Part shown: positions 25,789-35,134 of the stretch, one piece after another
Layout of the letters: each line of letters starts with the position of its first letter
Numbering within the stretch: position 1 is the stretch's first letter
DNA from: Rhodoferax sp. TH121
Lineage (GTDB): Bacteria > Pseudomonadota > Gammaproteobacteria > Burkholderiales > Burkholderiaceae_C
NCBI RefSeq assembly: GCF_002251855.1
Contig: NZ_NOXW01000020.1
Coordinates: 372,001 to 436,000, forward strand
DNA length: 64,000 nt
Direction of reading: 5' to 3'
Program-made: the position numbers and the translations under genes
The notes under the pieces: model-generated
What the model was told of the DNA's origin: nothing
The model's input: the letters and a program-made list of their open reading frames with translations, nothing else
Database searches by the model: none

Positions 25789-27107
25789 GTTCTGAACTTT
25801 CTCCGTCCGCCGCCTCTGTGCCTACCTCCGGCGAGGTCCGCCGTGTGGATGTGGCCATCGTGGGCGGTGGCCCGGCCGGGCTCATGGCCGCCCAGCAACT
25901 GGCCGAGGCCGGTGTGGCCGCGCACCTGTTTGACGCGATGCCCAGCATTGGCCGCAAATTCCTGCTAGCGGGCAAGGGCGGGCTTAACCTCACCCACTCT
26001 GACTCTGCCGACCGGTTTGCCGAACGTTATGGCGCACGCCGTGGTGCCATCGAGGCCCTGCTGCAGGGGCTGGACAGCACGGCTCTGCGCGCCTGGGCCC
26101 AGGGGCTGGGCATTGAGACCTTTGTGGGCTCGTCAGGCCGGGTGTTCCCCAAGGACATGAAGGCCGCGCCACTGCTGCGCGCGTGGCTACAGCGTCTGCG
26201 CAACCCCACGGCGCCCGGTGTGGGCGTGCAGTTCCATATGCGCCATCGCTGGACCGGTTGGGGCGACGCTGCTGCGGATAGCGCCGGCATCGTGTTGCGC
26301 TTTGACACGCCCACCGGCCCCCAAGAGGTGCAGGCGCGTGCGGTGGTGCTGGCGCTGGGCGGTGGCAGCTGGGCACGACTGGGGTCCAACGGGGCCTGGG
26401 TACCGCTCTTGGCCCAGCGCGGCGTGGCGGTGGCGCCGCTGCTGCCGGCCAACTGTGGTTTTGACGTGCAGGGCGGCTGGAGCCCGTTTTTTGCCGACAA
26501 GTTTGCCGGTCAGCCCTTCAAGTCGGTGGCCATAGGCGTCAGCACGGCACAGGGCCAGAGCTTTCAGCGCAAGGGCGAGTTTGTGGCCACCGCCACTGGG
26601 GTGGAAGGCAGCCTGGTCTACGCCGCGTCCAGCCTGTTGCGCGATGACATCATTCGCCATGGCAGCGCCACGTTCACGTTGGACCTGCTGCCCGATGTGC
26701 CGGCCGAGAAAGTGCTGGCCGAGGTGCTGCATCCGCGTGGCAGCCGGTCGCTGTCCAGCCACCTGAAGAGCCGCTTGCACCTGGAGGGAATCAAGTCCGC
26801 CATCCTCCACGAGCGCCTGTCTAAAGAAGCGATGAACGACCCGGCGCAGTTGGCTGCGGCCATCAAGGCACTGCCCATCACGCTGCAGGCCACCCGCCCG
26901 ATCGACGAAGCCATCAGCACCGCCGGTGGTGTGTTGTTTGAGGTGCTCACGCCCCAGTTGATGATGGAGCAGCTGCCCGGTGTGTTCTGCGCTGGCGAGA
27001 TGCTGGACTGGGAAGCCCCTACAGGCGGCTACCTGCTGCAGGCCTGCTTTGCCAGCGGTGCAGCGGCGGGGCAGGGCGCCGTGGCCTACCTGCGCCGCGA
27101 TGGCTAA
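25785..27107 (+). CDS. HI0933-family FAD-dependent oxidoreductase
   Basis: Flavoprotein of 440 residues of the HI0933/YhiN group (BaiN-like). The FAD-binding motif VAIVGGGPAGLMAAQQLAEA is at residues 17-36, followed by the family signature GRKFLLAGKGGLNLTHSD. A later FAD contact is GVFCAGEMLDWEAPTGGYLL near residue 399. Its start overlaps the AddA-like stop by 4 nt, implying co-translation. The physiological reaction of this group is poorly defined, and a link to DNA repair is suggested only by position. Confidence 0.86.
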   Translation: MSSELSPSAASVPTSGEVRRVDVAIVGGGPAGLMAAQQLAEAGVAAHLFDAMPSIGRKFLLAGKGGLNLTHSDSADRFAERYGARRGAIEALLQGLDSTALRAWAQGLGIETFVGSSGRVFPKDMKAAPLLRAWLQRLRNPTAPGVGVQFHMRHRWTGWGDAAADSAGIVLRFDTPTGPQEVQARAVVLALGGGSWARLGSNGAWVPLLAQRGVAVAPLLPANCGFDVQGGWSPFFADKFAGQPFKSVAIGVSTAQGQSFQRKGEFVATATGVEGSLVYAASSLLRDDIIRHGSATFTLDLLPDVPAEKVLAEVLHPRGSRSLSSHLKSRLHLEGIKSAILHERLSKEAMNDPAQLAAAIKALPITLQATRPIDEAISTAGGVLFEVLTPQLMMEQLPGVFCAGEMLDWEAPTGGYLLQACFASGAAAGQGAVAYLRRDG

Positions 27108-27115
27108 TTTTTAAC

Positions 27116-27171
27116 GTTTTTAGCCTATAGCCCCCGTGGATACTGCGCGAACAGCTCCTGAAATAATAGCG
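27116..27171 (+). repeat. Dispersed 55-bp repeat, intergenic copy
   Basis: TAGCCTATAGCCCCCGTGGA then TACTGCGCGAACAGCTCCTG and ATAATAGCG form a complete copy. It fills the gap between the flavoprotein stop and the convergent diguanylate cyclase stop at 27173. Confidence 0.85.
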
Positions 27172-27172
27172 T

Positions 27173-29095
27173 TTAGGTGCTCTGCGGTGCATTGAGGCGG
27201 GGTGCCGCAGCGCGCACGCAGTTGCGGCCATGGTGTTTGGCTTCGTACAGAGCCTTGTCGGCGTCCGCCACCAGTGTGGCGGCCGTTGTCAGGCTGGCGG
27301 GGATGGCGCTGGCCACGCCAAAGCTGGCGGTGATGCGCAGGTGCTTGCCCTCAATGGGGATTTCCAGGGTGGCGATCTCTGCGCGCAGGTCCTCGGCCAC
27401 GTCCAGCGCATCACCCAGCGTGCTGTTGATCAGCAGGACCACAAACTCCTCACCGCCGTAGCGGGCCAGTACATCCCCTGCGCGCAGTACTTTGCTGCGC
27501 AGAAAGTCGGCCAAGTAGCGCAGGCAGGCATCACCCGCCGGATGGCCCCAGCTGTCGTTGATAGATTTGAAGTGGTCGATGTCAAACATCAGCAGGGCCA
27601 AGGGTTGTTTTTGGCGGCTGGCGCGTTTGTGTTCCGTCTGCAGTGCATGGTCAAAGTAGGCCCGGTTGCCGACCTGGGTCAGGGCATCGGTATTGGAGAG
27701 GCGCTGCAGCTGTGCATTCACGGTTTGCAGTTTTTCCAGCGCATCGTGCAATTCGTTGGTGCGTTCCTGCACGCGGCTTTCCAGCTCCCGATTGGCTTGT
27801 GCGGTGGACTCGATCAGAGCTTTCTGCGAGGCGCGGGCTTTTTGTGCGTGGGCCAGGGCCACGGCCTGGGCGTTGATGCGCAGGCTGCGGTCGGTGTTGA
27901 TGCGGTCGGCCAGCGTGAAGGACAGCAACAGCACCAGCAGCAACACGCCGATTTGGGACGCGTTGTCGGTCCAGAAGTTGGACGGTAGCAAGCCGAACTT
28001 GCCAATCGTCAACACGCTCACCCCCACAAACACGGAGGTCCAGGACAGACAGTAAAACCGCGCAAAACGTGCCCCGGTCCACCAGCGCCAGTAGCCACAC
28101 CCCAGGGCGACCACCGAGACCACCAGAATCATGGCCGACGTCGCGCGGATGATGAGGGGGTAAGGCAGGACAAAAGCCCCGACAAACAACAGAATACTGA
28201 TGCTGGTGAGTGCCAGAACGCCATAGTGCGCAGCGCGTGAGAAGCGCCGCAATTTGAGGAAACTGTCGGCAAACAGGCTGGCGGACACGCAGGCCGATGC
28301 AATGAAGACTGGCACGGCGATGCTGTTCCAGCGGATCTCATTGGGCCAGAGGTAGGCAAAGCTGTAGCCCCACAGCGTGCTCCAGAACATCAGGTAGCTG
28401 ATCACGAAGGCGATGTAGTAGAGGTAGTTGATGTCGCGCGTGGAGAGGTAGATGAACAGGTTGTAGACGATCATCACTACCAGCATGCCCAGCACTGCAC
28501 CATCCAGCAGGTGCTCTCTGGCGGCAGCGGTGTAAAAGGTGGCGGGTTCCCACAGGCGCAACGGTGCCTCGACGGTGCCACTGGAGGCCATGCGCAGGTA
28601 AAGCTGGTGCACGCCGGGTGGCAGGGTGAGTGGCATCACCAGGTTCTGGTGCTGGACCACGCGCTGGGCAAAGGGCTGTTCGTCGCCCAGGGCGTATTTG
28701 GCAAGTACCTTGCCCTCTTGCAGGTGAAACAGACGCACGTCGTCGATGAAGGCGCGTGGCAGTTCCAGCAGGCGTTGCTGGGTTTTGCCAGTGCGGTTGT
28801 CTAGCGCAAAGCGAAACCAATAGGCCTTGTTGGTGAAGCCAAAGTTGGGGCTGGTGCGGTCCATGCCGACCCAGGTTTGCAGCGGCCCACTGGCCTGCTC
28901 CAGGGACAGCTTGCGCTCCGCGTCCTCAAGATAGGCCAGATGGCTGCTCAGCTCGATGCGGCTGGGCGTGGTGTCCGTGAGGGTAAGGATGGGGAAATCA
29001 GGGTGCGGATCTGGTGCCTGGGCCCAGGCGGCCATCGCTGCGCTGCACGTCAGCAGCACTACACCAACCCAACGGGACAACACGCTGAGAGTCAT
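27173..29095 (-). CDS. 7TMR-DISM diguanylate cyclase
   Basis: Membrane-bound enzyme that makes cyclic di-GMP, 640 residues. A signal peptide (about 1-26, ending AAWAQA) is followed by a periplasmic 7TMR-DISMED2 domain (about 35-170; SHLAYLEDAERKLSLEQASG, NKAYWFRFALDNRT), seven membrane spans (about 185-390), a coiled coil (ENRELESRVQERTNELHDAL region) and a GGDEF domain from about 470. The active site is GGEEF in VLARYGGEEFVVLL, and the inhibitory RAGD motif lies 5 residues before it, so the enzyme should be active and feedback-inhibited. The periplasmic ligand is unknown. It lies downstream of another diguanylate cyclase on the same strand, 176 bp away. Confidence 0.92.
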   Translation of the reverse strand: MTLSVLSRWVGVVLLTCSAAMAAWAQAPDPHPDFPILTLTDTTPSRIELSSHLAYLEDAERKLSLEQASGPLQTWVGMDRTSPNFGFTNKAYWFRFALDNRTGKTQQRLLELPRAFIDDVRLFHLQEGKVLAKYALGDEQPFAQRVVQHQNLVMPLTLPPGVHQLYLRMASSGTVEAPLRLWEPATFYTAAAREHLLDGAVLGMLVVMIVYNLFIYLSTRDINYLYYIAFVISYLMFWSTLWGYSFAYLWPNEIRWNSIAVPVFIASACVSASLFADSFLKLRRFSRAAHYGVLALTSISILLFVGAFVLPYPLIIRATSAMILVVSVVALGCGYWRWWTGARFARFYCLSWTSVFVGVSVLTIGKFGLLPSNFWTDNASQIGVLLLVLLLSFTLADRINTDRSLRINAQAVALAHAQKARASQKALIESTAQANRELESRVQERTNELHDALEKLQTVNAQLQRLSNTDALTQVGNRAYFDHALQTEHKRASRQKQPLALLMFDIDHFKSINDSWGHPAGDACLRYLADFLRSKVLRAGDVLARYGGEEFVVLLINSTLGDALDVAEDLRAEIATLEIPIEGKHLRITASFGVASAIPASLTTAATLVADADKALYEAKHHGRNCVRAAAPRLNAPQST

Positions 29096-29271
29096 TCCCG
29101 GAAATCCTCAGGGGTGGCAAGGCATGGAATGGGGGTTGACGAGCCTGACCCCGGCACTGGCTCCACAGTTAGGGCTGCTTGGTTCCCCACCTGACCCGGT
29201 TGGCCGCTTCACCATGCGGGAAGGCCCGTCAAAGCGCATTGTACCCAAAGCGCAGGCTGCTTTCGGGGCTG

Positions 29272-31002
29272 TCAGAGCAGGTTGGGCTGGGTGTTGGTAT
29301 CCGAGGTGAAGCGGTAGCCATTGCGCCCCCCCGCTTTGGTGCGGTACATGGCCCGATCGGCGTTGTTGATCACCTCTTCGGCGGTGCTGCCGTCGTCCGG
29401 GAACTGGCTGATACCGATGCTGAACTCCACGCACAGGGTGTGGCCTTCAAAGACCATCGGTGCTTTGAGGGCTGCCAGCAGCTTCTCGGTGAAGGCGGCA
29501 ATCAGGTTGCGTTCCGAGAAGTTGTCGATCATCACCACAAACTCGTCCCCACCCAGCCGTGCCACCGTGTCCACCTTGCGGGTGTGGCTGGCCAGGCGCC
29601 GGGCCACAGTTTTGAGCACGGCGTCACCGGCAGCATGGCCCAGGCTGTCGTTGAAGTTCTTGAAGTTGTCCACGTCGATGAAGAGCAGGGCAAAGCCTTC
29701 TTCGGTGCGTTCGGCCCTTGCAATCGCCTGGGCCAGCCGGTCCATGAACATGCGCCGGTTGGGCAGCTCGGTCAGCATGTCGTGCTGGGCCAAGTGTTCC
29801 AGTTCTTCACGGCTGTCCTGCAGGTCGTCCATTTGTTTGCGGATTTGGCCTTGCATACGGGCAAAGCTGCGCGCCAGGGTGCCTATTTCATCGCTGCGCT
29901 CCACAGGCAAAGGCAGGACTTTGTTGTCGTTGGAGAAGCGATGCACTGCGGCAATCATGCTGTTGATGGGGCGTGTGAGTGCGCGCGCCACCAAGACAGC
30001 CAGCAGCGCGCAGGCCACGCTCACCAAGACCACAATTTGCACAATGGTCTGGCCCAGTTGGTCGGTCTGCTTCAGCACGCCCTCCAGGGGGCGGGCCAGT
30101 CCTAGGATCAAGCGTGTCTCCTCACTGTTGGCCAGCACAGGGCGCCCGACAAAGGCCGCGAGCAAGGGGGCGAACGCGTGTGGGCCCTGGTCAGCTTGCA
30201 GCAGGATGTTTTCTGCACTTTGGTCTACCAACTTGGCAGCCTCCGCAAACTCATCCTGCACCAACACCCGACGGCCCCTGTCAAACCCGAAGGTCTTGGT
30301 GCTGTCAGGGTGGATCAGGTAGTCGCCCTCGTGGTTGGCCAAGTACAGGGCAAAGTCCTCGGGCAGGTCGGCTGACAGCAGGGCAAACATACCGTCCAGG
30401 TCCAGGTTGATCACCAGTAGGCCCAGTGCCTTGCCATTCGTATCGCTAACAGGGGTGGCCAGCTGCAGCGTGGGGCGATCCAGACCTGCGTGAGAGCCCT
30501 GCTCGTGGTTGATGGCAATGGGCGACAGGTAAGTTTCGCCATAGGCGAGCTTGAGGGTTTCCGACACATAAGCAAAGTGTCCTTTTTCCTGCAGGTCTTC
30601 GCCGGTTACTTCCTGCAGTGTGCCGCTGTCGCGGTCCACCCGTACCCGCTCCAGGCCATGGTCACGGGCGCTGATCAGGCGGATCTGCAGGTAGGCCGGA
30701 TTGGCCGCCATCAGCACTTTGAAGAGGGTGGCCAATTGCGCCTGCGCACCCTCTGCATGGGGCTGCAGCGAGGCCTGCGCAGCTGGATGGGAAGCCAATA
30801 CCATCAGATTGCGGGACACCTCTTGGCGGGTCAGTGCAATGCGGCGCGACAGGACCTGGGTGGACAGCAACAACTCGTCCTTGGACGACTGCACCAGCAG
30901 GCCACGGCTGACATGGAATGCATAAAACCCCGTCAACCCGGCGACGAGCAGGCCCACCAAGGCCAGCACCAAGGTCAAGCGTGCGCTGATCCCGAATCTC
31001 AT
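29272..31002 (-). CDS. Cache-HAMP diguanylate cyclase coupled to a periplasmic binding protein
   Basis: Sensor enzyme of 576 residues from the ATG at 31002 (MRFGISARLTLVLALVGLLV). A first span (about 8-30) and a second (about 305-328) flank a periplasmic Cache-like domain containing LISARDHGLERVRVDRDSG and DRPTLQLATPVSDTNGKALG. A HAMP domain (LTRPINSMIAAVHRFSND) and a GGDEF domain follow. GGDEF is intact in VARLGGDEFVVMIDN with the inhibitory RKVD 5 residues upstream. There is no EAL domain. The start overlaps the stop of the upstream binding-protein gene (ATGA), so the two are made together and probably form one signalling unit. Confidence 0.93.
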   Translation of the reverse strand: MRFGISARLTLVLALVGLLVAGLTGFYAFHVSRGLLVQSSKDELLLSTQVLSRRIALTRQEVSRNLMVLASHPAAQASLQPHAEGAQAQLATLFKVLMAANPAYLQIRLISARDHGLERVRVDRDSGTLQEVTGEDLQEKGHFAYVSETLKLAYGETYLSPIAINHEQGSHAGLDRPTLQLATPVSDTNGKALGLLVINLDLDGMFALLSADLPEDFALYLANHEGDYLIHPDSTKTFGFDRGRRVLVQDEFAEAAKLVDQSAENILLQADQGPHAFAPLLAAFVGRPVLANSEETRLILGLARPLEGVLKQTDQLGQTIVQIVVLVSVACALLAVLVARALTRPINSMIAAVHRFSNDNKVLPLPVERSDEIGTLARSFARMQGQIRKQMDDLQDSREELEHLAQHDMLTELPNRRMFMDRLAQAIARAERTEEGFALLFIDVDNFKNFNDSLGHAAGDAVLKTVARRLASHTRKVDTVARLGGDEFVVMIDNFSERNLIAAFTEKLLAALKAPMVFEGHTLCVEFSIGISQFPDDGSTAEEVINNADRAMYRTKAGGRNGYRFTSDTNTQPNLL

Positions 31003-32054
31003 GGCGCCATCACCTTGCTGGCTCGGTCGCCAGACAGAATGCGGCTCCACAGCAAGTTGCGCCGCTCCACATTTTCCACTGGCTCCAGCCAGATCAGTTT
31101 GTCCTGGGGCCCCAGGTAAGGCGAGGGCGCGGTTGTGTTGGCCAGGCCCTGGCGGTCCTGCAAGATCTGCCCGGGCACAGCCTCCAGGGTGTAGTTGATC
31201 CAAGCCTCGGCAAGCGCTGTGTCTTTGGCGCCGCGGGTGATCACCCAGCAGTCCAGCCAAGCCAACGCTCCTTCCTGCGGAATGGCGTACCCCACGTCCA
31301 GCCCGGCCGCTTGCAGTTGCTTGAACTGCTGCGACCCATAGTTGGCGAACAGCAGCGCCGCCTTGCGGCTTTGAAACCACTGCACCGAATCGTCCAGTTG
31401 GGTGTAGAAGGTCAGCGCATTGCGCCGCATGGCAATCAGTTGTTGGACTGCAGGCTCCCATTGGGAGGCTTGCAGCGTAAACGGGGTGCGGCTGCCCAAG
31501 GCCAGCGCGGCCAGTGCAAAGTTGTGGGCCCCTCCGTTGTAGACAAGCACCTTGCCCTGGTAGCGAGGGTCCCACAGCGCCTGAATGGAGGTGGGGGCGC
31601 TCTTGATCTGTTGGCGGTCGTAAATCAGGCCCATTTCAGAATAGGTGTAGGGCATGGCAAATACCTTGCCGCCGTGCACGATGCCTGGAATTTTTTCCAG
31701 GGCCTGAAATTGGGGCAGTTGGCGCCGCGTGTTGGTAATGGCCCCGATTTTGAGGGGCACAACCAGCGATTTCTTGATGTAGCGTTGCAGCTCTGCGGTG
31801 TTCACCGCAAACACATCAAAGTCGCTGCCCTGGTTTTTGGAGATACGTGACCAGAGAGCCTCGTCCGTATCGATGTAGCTCACCTCTACCTTGGCACCGG
31901 TGCGCTGCTCGAAGGTTTTGACCATGTCGGGGTCGGCGTAGCCCGGCCACGCCAGCACCCGCAACACGCCGCTGGCCTGCGCCGCGCTGCTCCATAGGCA
32001 GGCCGATAGCGCAAAAGACAGCCATACAAAGCAGCTTCTCAACAAAGTGGACAC
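30999..32054 (-). CDS. PotD-like periplasmic solute-binding protein
   Basis: Extracytoplasmic binding protein of the spermidine/putrescine (PotD/PotF) type, 351 residues from a GTG at 32054. A signal peptide (about 1-24, ending SSAAQA) precedes SGVLRVLAWPGYADPDMVKT, the typical PotD start. The fold is supported by FDVFAVNTAELQRYIKKSLV, VFAMPYTYSEMGLIYD and GALAWLDCWVITRGA. A longer open frame reaching 32702 is antisense to dnaX and is rejected. No permease or ATPase is adjacent; the only partner is the Cache-GGDEF gene it overlaps. This matches NspS-MbaA in Vibrio, where a PotD-like protein reports polyamines to a c-di-GMP enzyme. The ligand here is unknown. Confidence 0.88.
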   Translation of the reverse strand: MSTLLRSCFVWLSFALSACLWSSAAQASGVLRVLAWPGYADPDMVKTFEQRTGAKVEVSYIDTDEALWSRISKNQGSDFDVFAVNTAELQRYIKKSLVVPLKIGAITNTRRQLPQFQALEKIPGIVHGGKVFAMPYTYSEMGLIYDRQQIKSAPTSIQALWDPRYQGKVLVYNGGAHNFALAALALGSRTPFTLQASQWEPAVQQLIAMRRNALTFYTQLDDSVQWFQSRKAALLFANYGSQQFKQLQAAGLDVGYAIPQEGALAWLDCWVITRGAKDTALAEAWINYTLEAVPGQILQDRQGLANTTAPSPYLGPQDKLIWLEPVENVERRNLLWSRILSGDRASKVMAP

Positions 32055-32129
32055 GTGGGTGGGTAGAGTGGTCTTTGCAGGCTCCCAGTCTAACTGAGAG
32101 GGCCCGGGTTGGCGCACTAGAATCGGTGC

Positions 32130-34103
32130 ATGTCTTACCTCGTGCTCGCCCGCAAGTACCGTCCGCGCAACTTCACCGAAATGGTGGGGCAGGACCATGT
32201 GGTGCAAGCTCTGACCAATGCGCTGACCACCCAGCGCCTGCACCATGCGTACCTGTTCACTGGTACGCGGGGCGTGGGCAAGACCACGGTATCGCGCATT
32301 TTGGCCAAATCGCTCAATTGCCAAGGTGTTGATGGCCATGGCGGAATCACGGCGACCCCCTGTGGGGTCTGCCAAGCATGTTCTGATATTGATAGCGGTC
32401 GCTTTGTCGATTACACCGAACTTGATGCCGCGTCGAACCGTGGCGTCGACGAAGTGCAGGCGCTGCTGGAGCAAGCCGTTTACAAGCCCGTGCAGGGGCG
32501 CTTCAAGGTTTTCATGATCGACGAGGTGCACATGCTCACCAACACGGCGTTCAACGCCATGTTGAAGACTCTGGAGGAGCCGCCCGAGTACTTGAAATTT
32601 GTGCTGGCTACCACCGACCCCCAGAAGGTTCCGGTGACCGTGCTTTCGCGCTGCCTGCAATTCAACTTGCGGCCGATGGCGCCCGAGACCATCCGAGAAC
32701 ACCTGTCCCGGGTGCTGGAGGTGGAGCAGGTTAGTTCCGAGGTGCAGGCCCTGCGCCTGCTAGCCCGGGCGGCCCGTGGCTCCATGCGCGATGCGCTGAG
32801 CCTGACCGACCAGGCGATTGCCTTTGGCTCCGGCCAGTTGCAGGAGGCCACGGTACGCCAGATGCTGGGCAGTGTGGATCGCAGCTATGTGTTCCGTCTG
32901 ATCGAGGCGCTGGCCCTGGGCGACGGCAAAACGGTGGTGGAAACTTCCGAAGCCTTGCGCCACAATGGCCTGAGTGCGGCCTCCACGCTGGAGGAAATGT
33001 CCACCGTGCTGCAACGCATGGCGGTGCTTCAGGCCATGGGGGGCACCGCCGGTGGTGGGGATGACAGCGATCCTGAGGCTTCAGATACGGCCCGCCTGGC
33101 TGCCCTGTTGCCCGCCGACGAGACGCAGCTGCTCTACAGCATTTGCCTGCACGGTCGTGCCGACCTGGGCCTTGCGCCCGATGAATACGCGGCACTGACC
33201 ATGGTGCTGCTGCGCCTGCTGGCCTTCAAGCCGCAGACCGGTGTGGCGCCTCTGGCTGAAAAAAAAACTCTAGCTGACGCTGCGCCAGCGCCGCGTCCTG
33301 CCCCCGCAGCGCCTGCAGTTGCCGTGGCTGCACCCGTGTCCGTGCCGACAGCCGCGCCTGTGCCGGACCTTGTTAATACTGCGGGTCCATTGCTGCCAGC
33401 AGCCCCCGTGTCACCGTCGCTTGCGCCTGCCGCTGTGGCGCGTTCCCAGGTCGTTCAGCCCTGGGAAGACGCGCCTGAAGCCCCTGCAGCTGTGGTTGCC
33501 CAGGACCGTGCGGGCATTCCCCCGGGGCAGGTGCTCCCCGTGCGCGACAGTGGTTCGGATGATGAGGAGCCTGCTGACCTGTATGAGGATCAAAATGAGC
33601 CTCTAGCCCCCGTCCCACCTGCGCAAGTAGCTACCAAAGTTGTAGCGGTTCCGGTGCGTACCCAGGCCGAGAGCCGATCGGATGTTGTGGCCACACAGGC
33701 GCCGCAGGTGCTGGTGCCGACCGAAGAGGGGAATTTTTGGCATGCCACGGTGCAGCAGCTTATCCAGACCGAAGCCATCACGGCCATGGTGCGTGAACTG
33801 GCGCTGCAGTCGCAGCTGATTGCGCGCGACACCGACCAGTGGTTGCTGCGCCTGGAGCGCGAGACGCTGAACCAGCCCGGCACCCGTGACCGGCTGACCG
33901 CAGCGTTGGCGGCCGCCGGGTTTCCGGTGAAGTTGGCGATTGAGGTGGGGCGGGTGACCGACAACCCCAGCCGACGCAACGCGGCGGCATCGGCCGAGAA
34001 GCAACAGGCGGCCGAGAAGATAATCAACGACCACCCGTTTGTGCAATCCATGGTGCGGGACTTTGGCGCGAAAATCGTGCCCGGCTCCATTCGGCCCCTC
34101 TGA
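32130..34103 (+). CDS. dnaX: DNA polymerase III subunits tau/gamma
   Basis: Clamp-loader ATPase, 657 residues for the full tau form. Walker [15 protein letters not shown] is near residue 45. A zinc site uses [19 protein letters not shown] and the following CSDI, and the sensor motif VLSRCLQF is near residue 170. Domains I-III end near residue 370. The Pro/Ala-rich linker and the C-terminal domain V ([20 protein letters not shown]) bind helicase and polymerase. A run of nine A at 33259-33267 (codons 377-379) allows slippage to stop codons in both other frames, which would give a gamma form of about 382 residues. A dispersed repeat encodes residues 488-506 in the linker. Confidence 0.97.
   Translation: MSYLVLARKYRPRNFTEMVGQDHVVQALTNALTTQRLHHAYLFTGTRGVGKTTVSRILAKSLNCQGVDGHGGITATPCGVCQACSDIDSGRFVDYTELDAASNRGVDEVQALLEQAVYKPVQGRFKVFMIDEVHMLTNTAFNAMLKTLEEPPEYLKFVLATTDPQKVPVTVLSRCLQFNLRPMAPETIREHLSRVLEVEQVSSEVQALRLLARAARGSMRDALSLTDQAIAFGSGQLQEATVRQMLGSVDRSYVFRLIEALALGDGKTVVETSEALRHNGLSAASTLEEMSTVLQRMAVLQAMGGTAGGGDDSDPEASDTARLAALLPADETQLLYSICLHGRADLGLAPDEYAALTMVLLRLLAFKPQTGVAPLAEKKTLADAAPAPRPAPAAPAVAVAAPVSVPTAAPVPDLVNTAGPLLPAAPVSPSLAPAAVARSQVVQPWEDAPEAPAAVVAQDRAGIPPGQVLPVRDSGSDDEEPADLYEDQNEPLAPVPPAQVATKVVAVPVRTQAESRSDVVATQAPQVLVPTEEGNFWHATVQQLIQTEAITAMVRELALQSQLIARDTDQWLLRLERETLNQPGTRDRLTAALAAAGFPVKLAIEVGRVTDNPSRRNAAASAEKQQAAEKIINDHPFVQSMVRDFGAKIVPGSIRPL
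33259..33277 (+). promoter_or_regulatory. A9 slippery tract with immediate out-of-frame stops in dnaX
   Basis: GAA-AAA-AAA-ACT forms nine A. In the -1 frame AAC-TCT-AGC-TGA follows (stop 33275-33277); in the +1 frame CTC-TAG follows (stop 33271-33273). It sits just after domain III, where other bacteria produce gamma. Confidence 0.6.
33592..33647 (+). repeat. Dispersed 55-bp repeat, in-frame copy in dnaX
   Basis: AAAATGAGCCTCTAGCCCCC then CCTGCGCAAGTAGCTACCAA and GTTGTAGCG form a complete copy in the Pro/Ala-rich linker. TAG within CTCTAGCC is out of frame. Weaker fragments may occur at 33362-33390. Confidence 0.8.
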
Positions 34104-34144
34104 GGCCCGCACCCCATTTTTCTTTCTTTTACGCAAGGATATCC

Positions 34145-34477
34145 ATGTTCAACAAAGGACAACTCGCCGGCCTGATGAAACAAGCCCAGGCGATGCAGGA
34201 CAACATGAAGAAAGCTCAGGACGAGCTGGGTACTATCGAAGTGACCGGTGAGTCCGGCGCCGGGCTGGTGAAGGTCACCATGACATGCAAGCACGACGTG
34301 AAGCGCATCACCATCGACCCCAGCCTGCTGGCGGACGACAAGGACATGCTGGAGGACTTGGTGGCCGCAGCCTTCAATGCAGCGGTGCGCAAGGCGGAAG
34401 AAACATCTGCAGAAAAGATGGGCAAACTCACCGCCGGCATGCCTGGCTTGCCCGGTGGCATGAAGTTTCCCTTCTGA
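34145..34477 (+). CDS. ybaB: Nucleoid-associated protein YbaB/EbfC
   Basis: Small DNA-binding protein of 110 residues. The N-terminus [20 protein letters not shown] and the central [20 protein letters not shown] are typical of the family, which forms tweezer-shaped dimers. The Gly/Pro-rich end [10 protein letters not shown] is also usual. It sits between dnaX and recR, the standard order across many bacteria. The gene is 41 bp after dnaX and 25 bp before recR. Confidence 0.96.
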   Translation: MFNKGQLAGLMKQAQAMQDNMKKAQDELGTIEVTGESGAGLVKVTMTCKHDVKRITIDPSLLADDKDMLEDLVAAAFNAAVRKAEETSAEKMGKLTAGMPGLPGGMKFPF

Positions 34478-34502
34478 ACGCCACTACGCTGCACCACGCT
34501 AC

Positions 34503-35093
34503 GTGACCGATACCAATGCCGTAGACGCCCTGGTCCAGGCGCTCAAGCGCCTGCCTGGTGTGGGTGTGAAGTCGGCCCAGCGCATGGCCTTCCATTTGCT
34601 GCAGCATGACCGCCCGGGCGCTCAGCTGTTAGCACAAGCCTTGCTGCATGCCAGTACCCAGGTGCGCCACTGCGAGCGCTGCCACACCTTCACCGAGCAG
34701 GCGGTGTGCGTTTCCTGTCTGGACCCGCGGCGCGACCACAGCCAGTTGTGTGTGGTGGAGACTCCGGCCGACCAAGCTGCGATGGAGCGCACGGGCGCCT
34801 ACAAGGGCCTGTACTTCGTGTTGATGGGCAAGCTCAGCCCCTTGGATGGTGTGGGTCCACACGATCTGGGTTTGAAGAAGTTGTTTGAGCGAGCCTGTGA
34901 CGGTCTGGTGCAGGAAGTGATTTTGGCTACCAACTTCACGGCCGAAGGGGAGGCCACGGCCTATGTGATTGCCGAGGGTCTCAAGGCACGTGGCCTCAAA
35001 CCCACGCGCCTTGCACGCGGCGTGCCGGTCGGTAGCGAATTGGAATATGTCGATCTGGGCACTATTGCCCACGCGTTGGTGGACCGCCGCTAG
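34503..35093 (+). CDS. recR: Recombination mediator RecR
   Basis: Works with RecO and RecF to load RecA on gapped DNA, 196 residues from a GTG start. The helix-hairpin-helix [20 protein letters not shown] is near residue 14, the zinc finger [18 protein letters not shown] near 57 and the Toprim domain begins [19 protein letters not shown] near 78. All motifs are intact. It is the last gene of the dnaX-ybaB-recR run. Confidence 0.96.
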   Translation: MTDTNAVDALVQALKRLPGVGVKSAQRMAFHLLQHDRPGAQLLAQALLHASTQVRHCERCHTFTEQAVCVSCLDPRRDHSQLCVVETPADQAAMERTGAYKGLYFVLMGKLSPLDGVGPHDLGLKKLFERACDGLVQEVILATNFTAEGEATAYVIAEGLKARGLKPTRLARGVPVGSELEYVDLGTIAHALVDRR

Positions 35094-35134
35094 CGCGCAG
35101 CCCGCTGAGCCTGTTTTTTGAAAGTAGTTTATTC

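Noticed and set aside
32055..32129. Signal recognition particle RNA gene (ffs) next to dnaX
   Set aside because: The gap is only 75 bp and lacks the conserved GGAAGG-type tetraloop region.
31003..32702. Longer starts for the Cache-GGDEF protein and the PotD-like protein (to 31575 and 32702)
   Set aside because: The extensions run through the neighbouring gene or antisense to dnaX and lack signal peptides; the chosen starts give proper export or membrane segments and an ATGA overlap.
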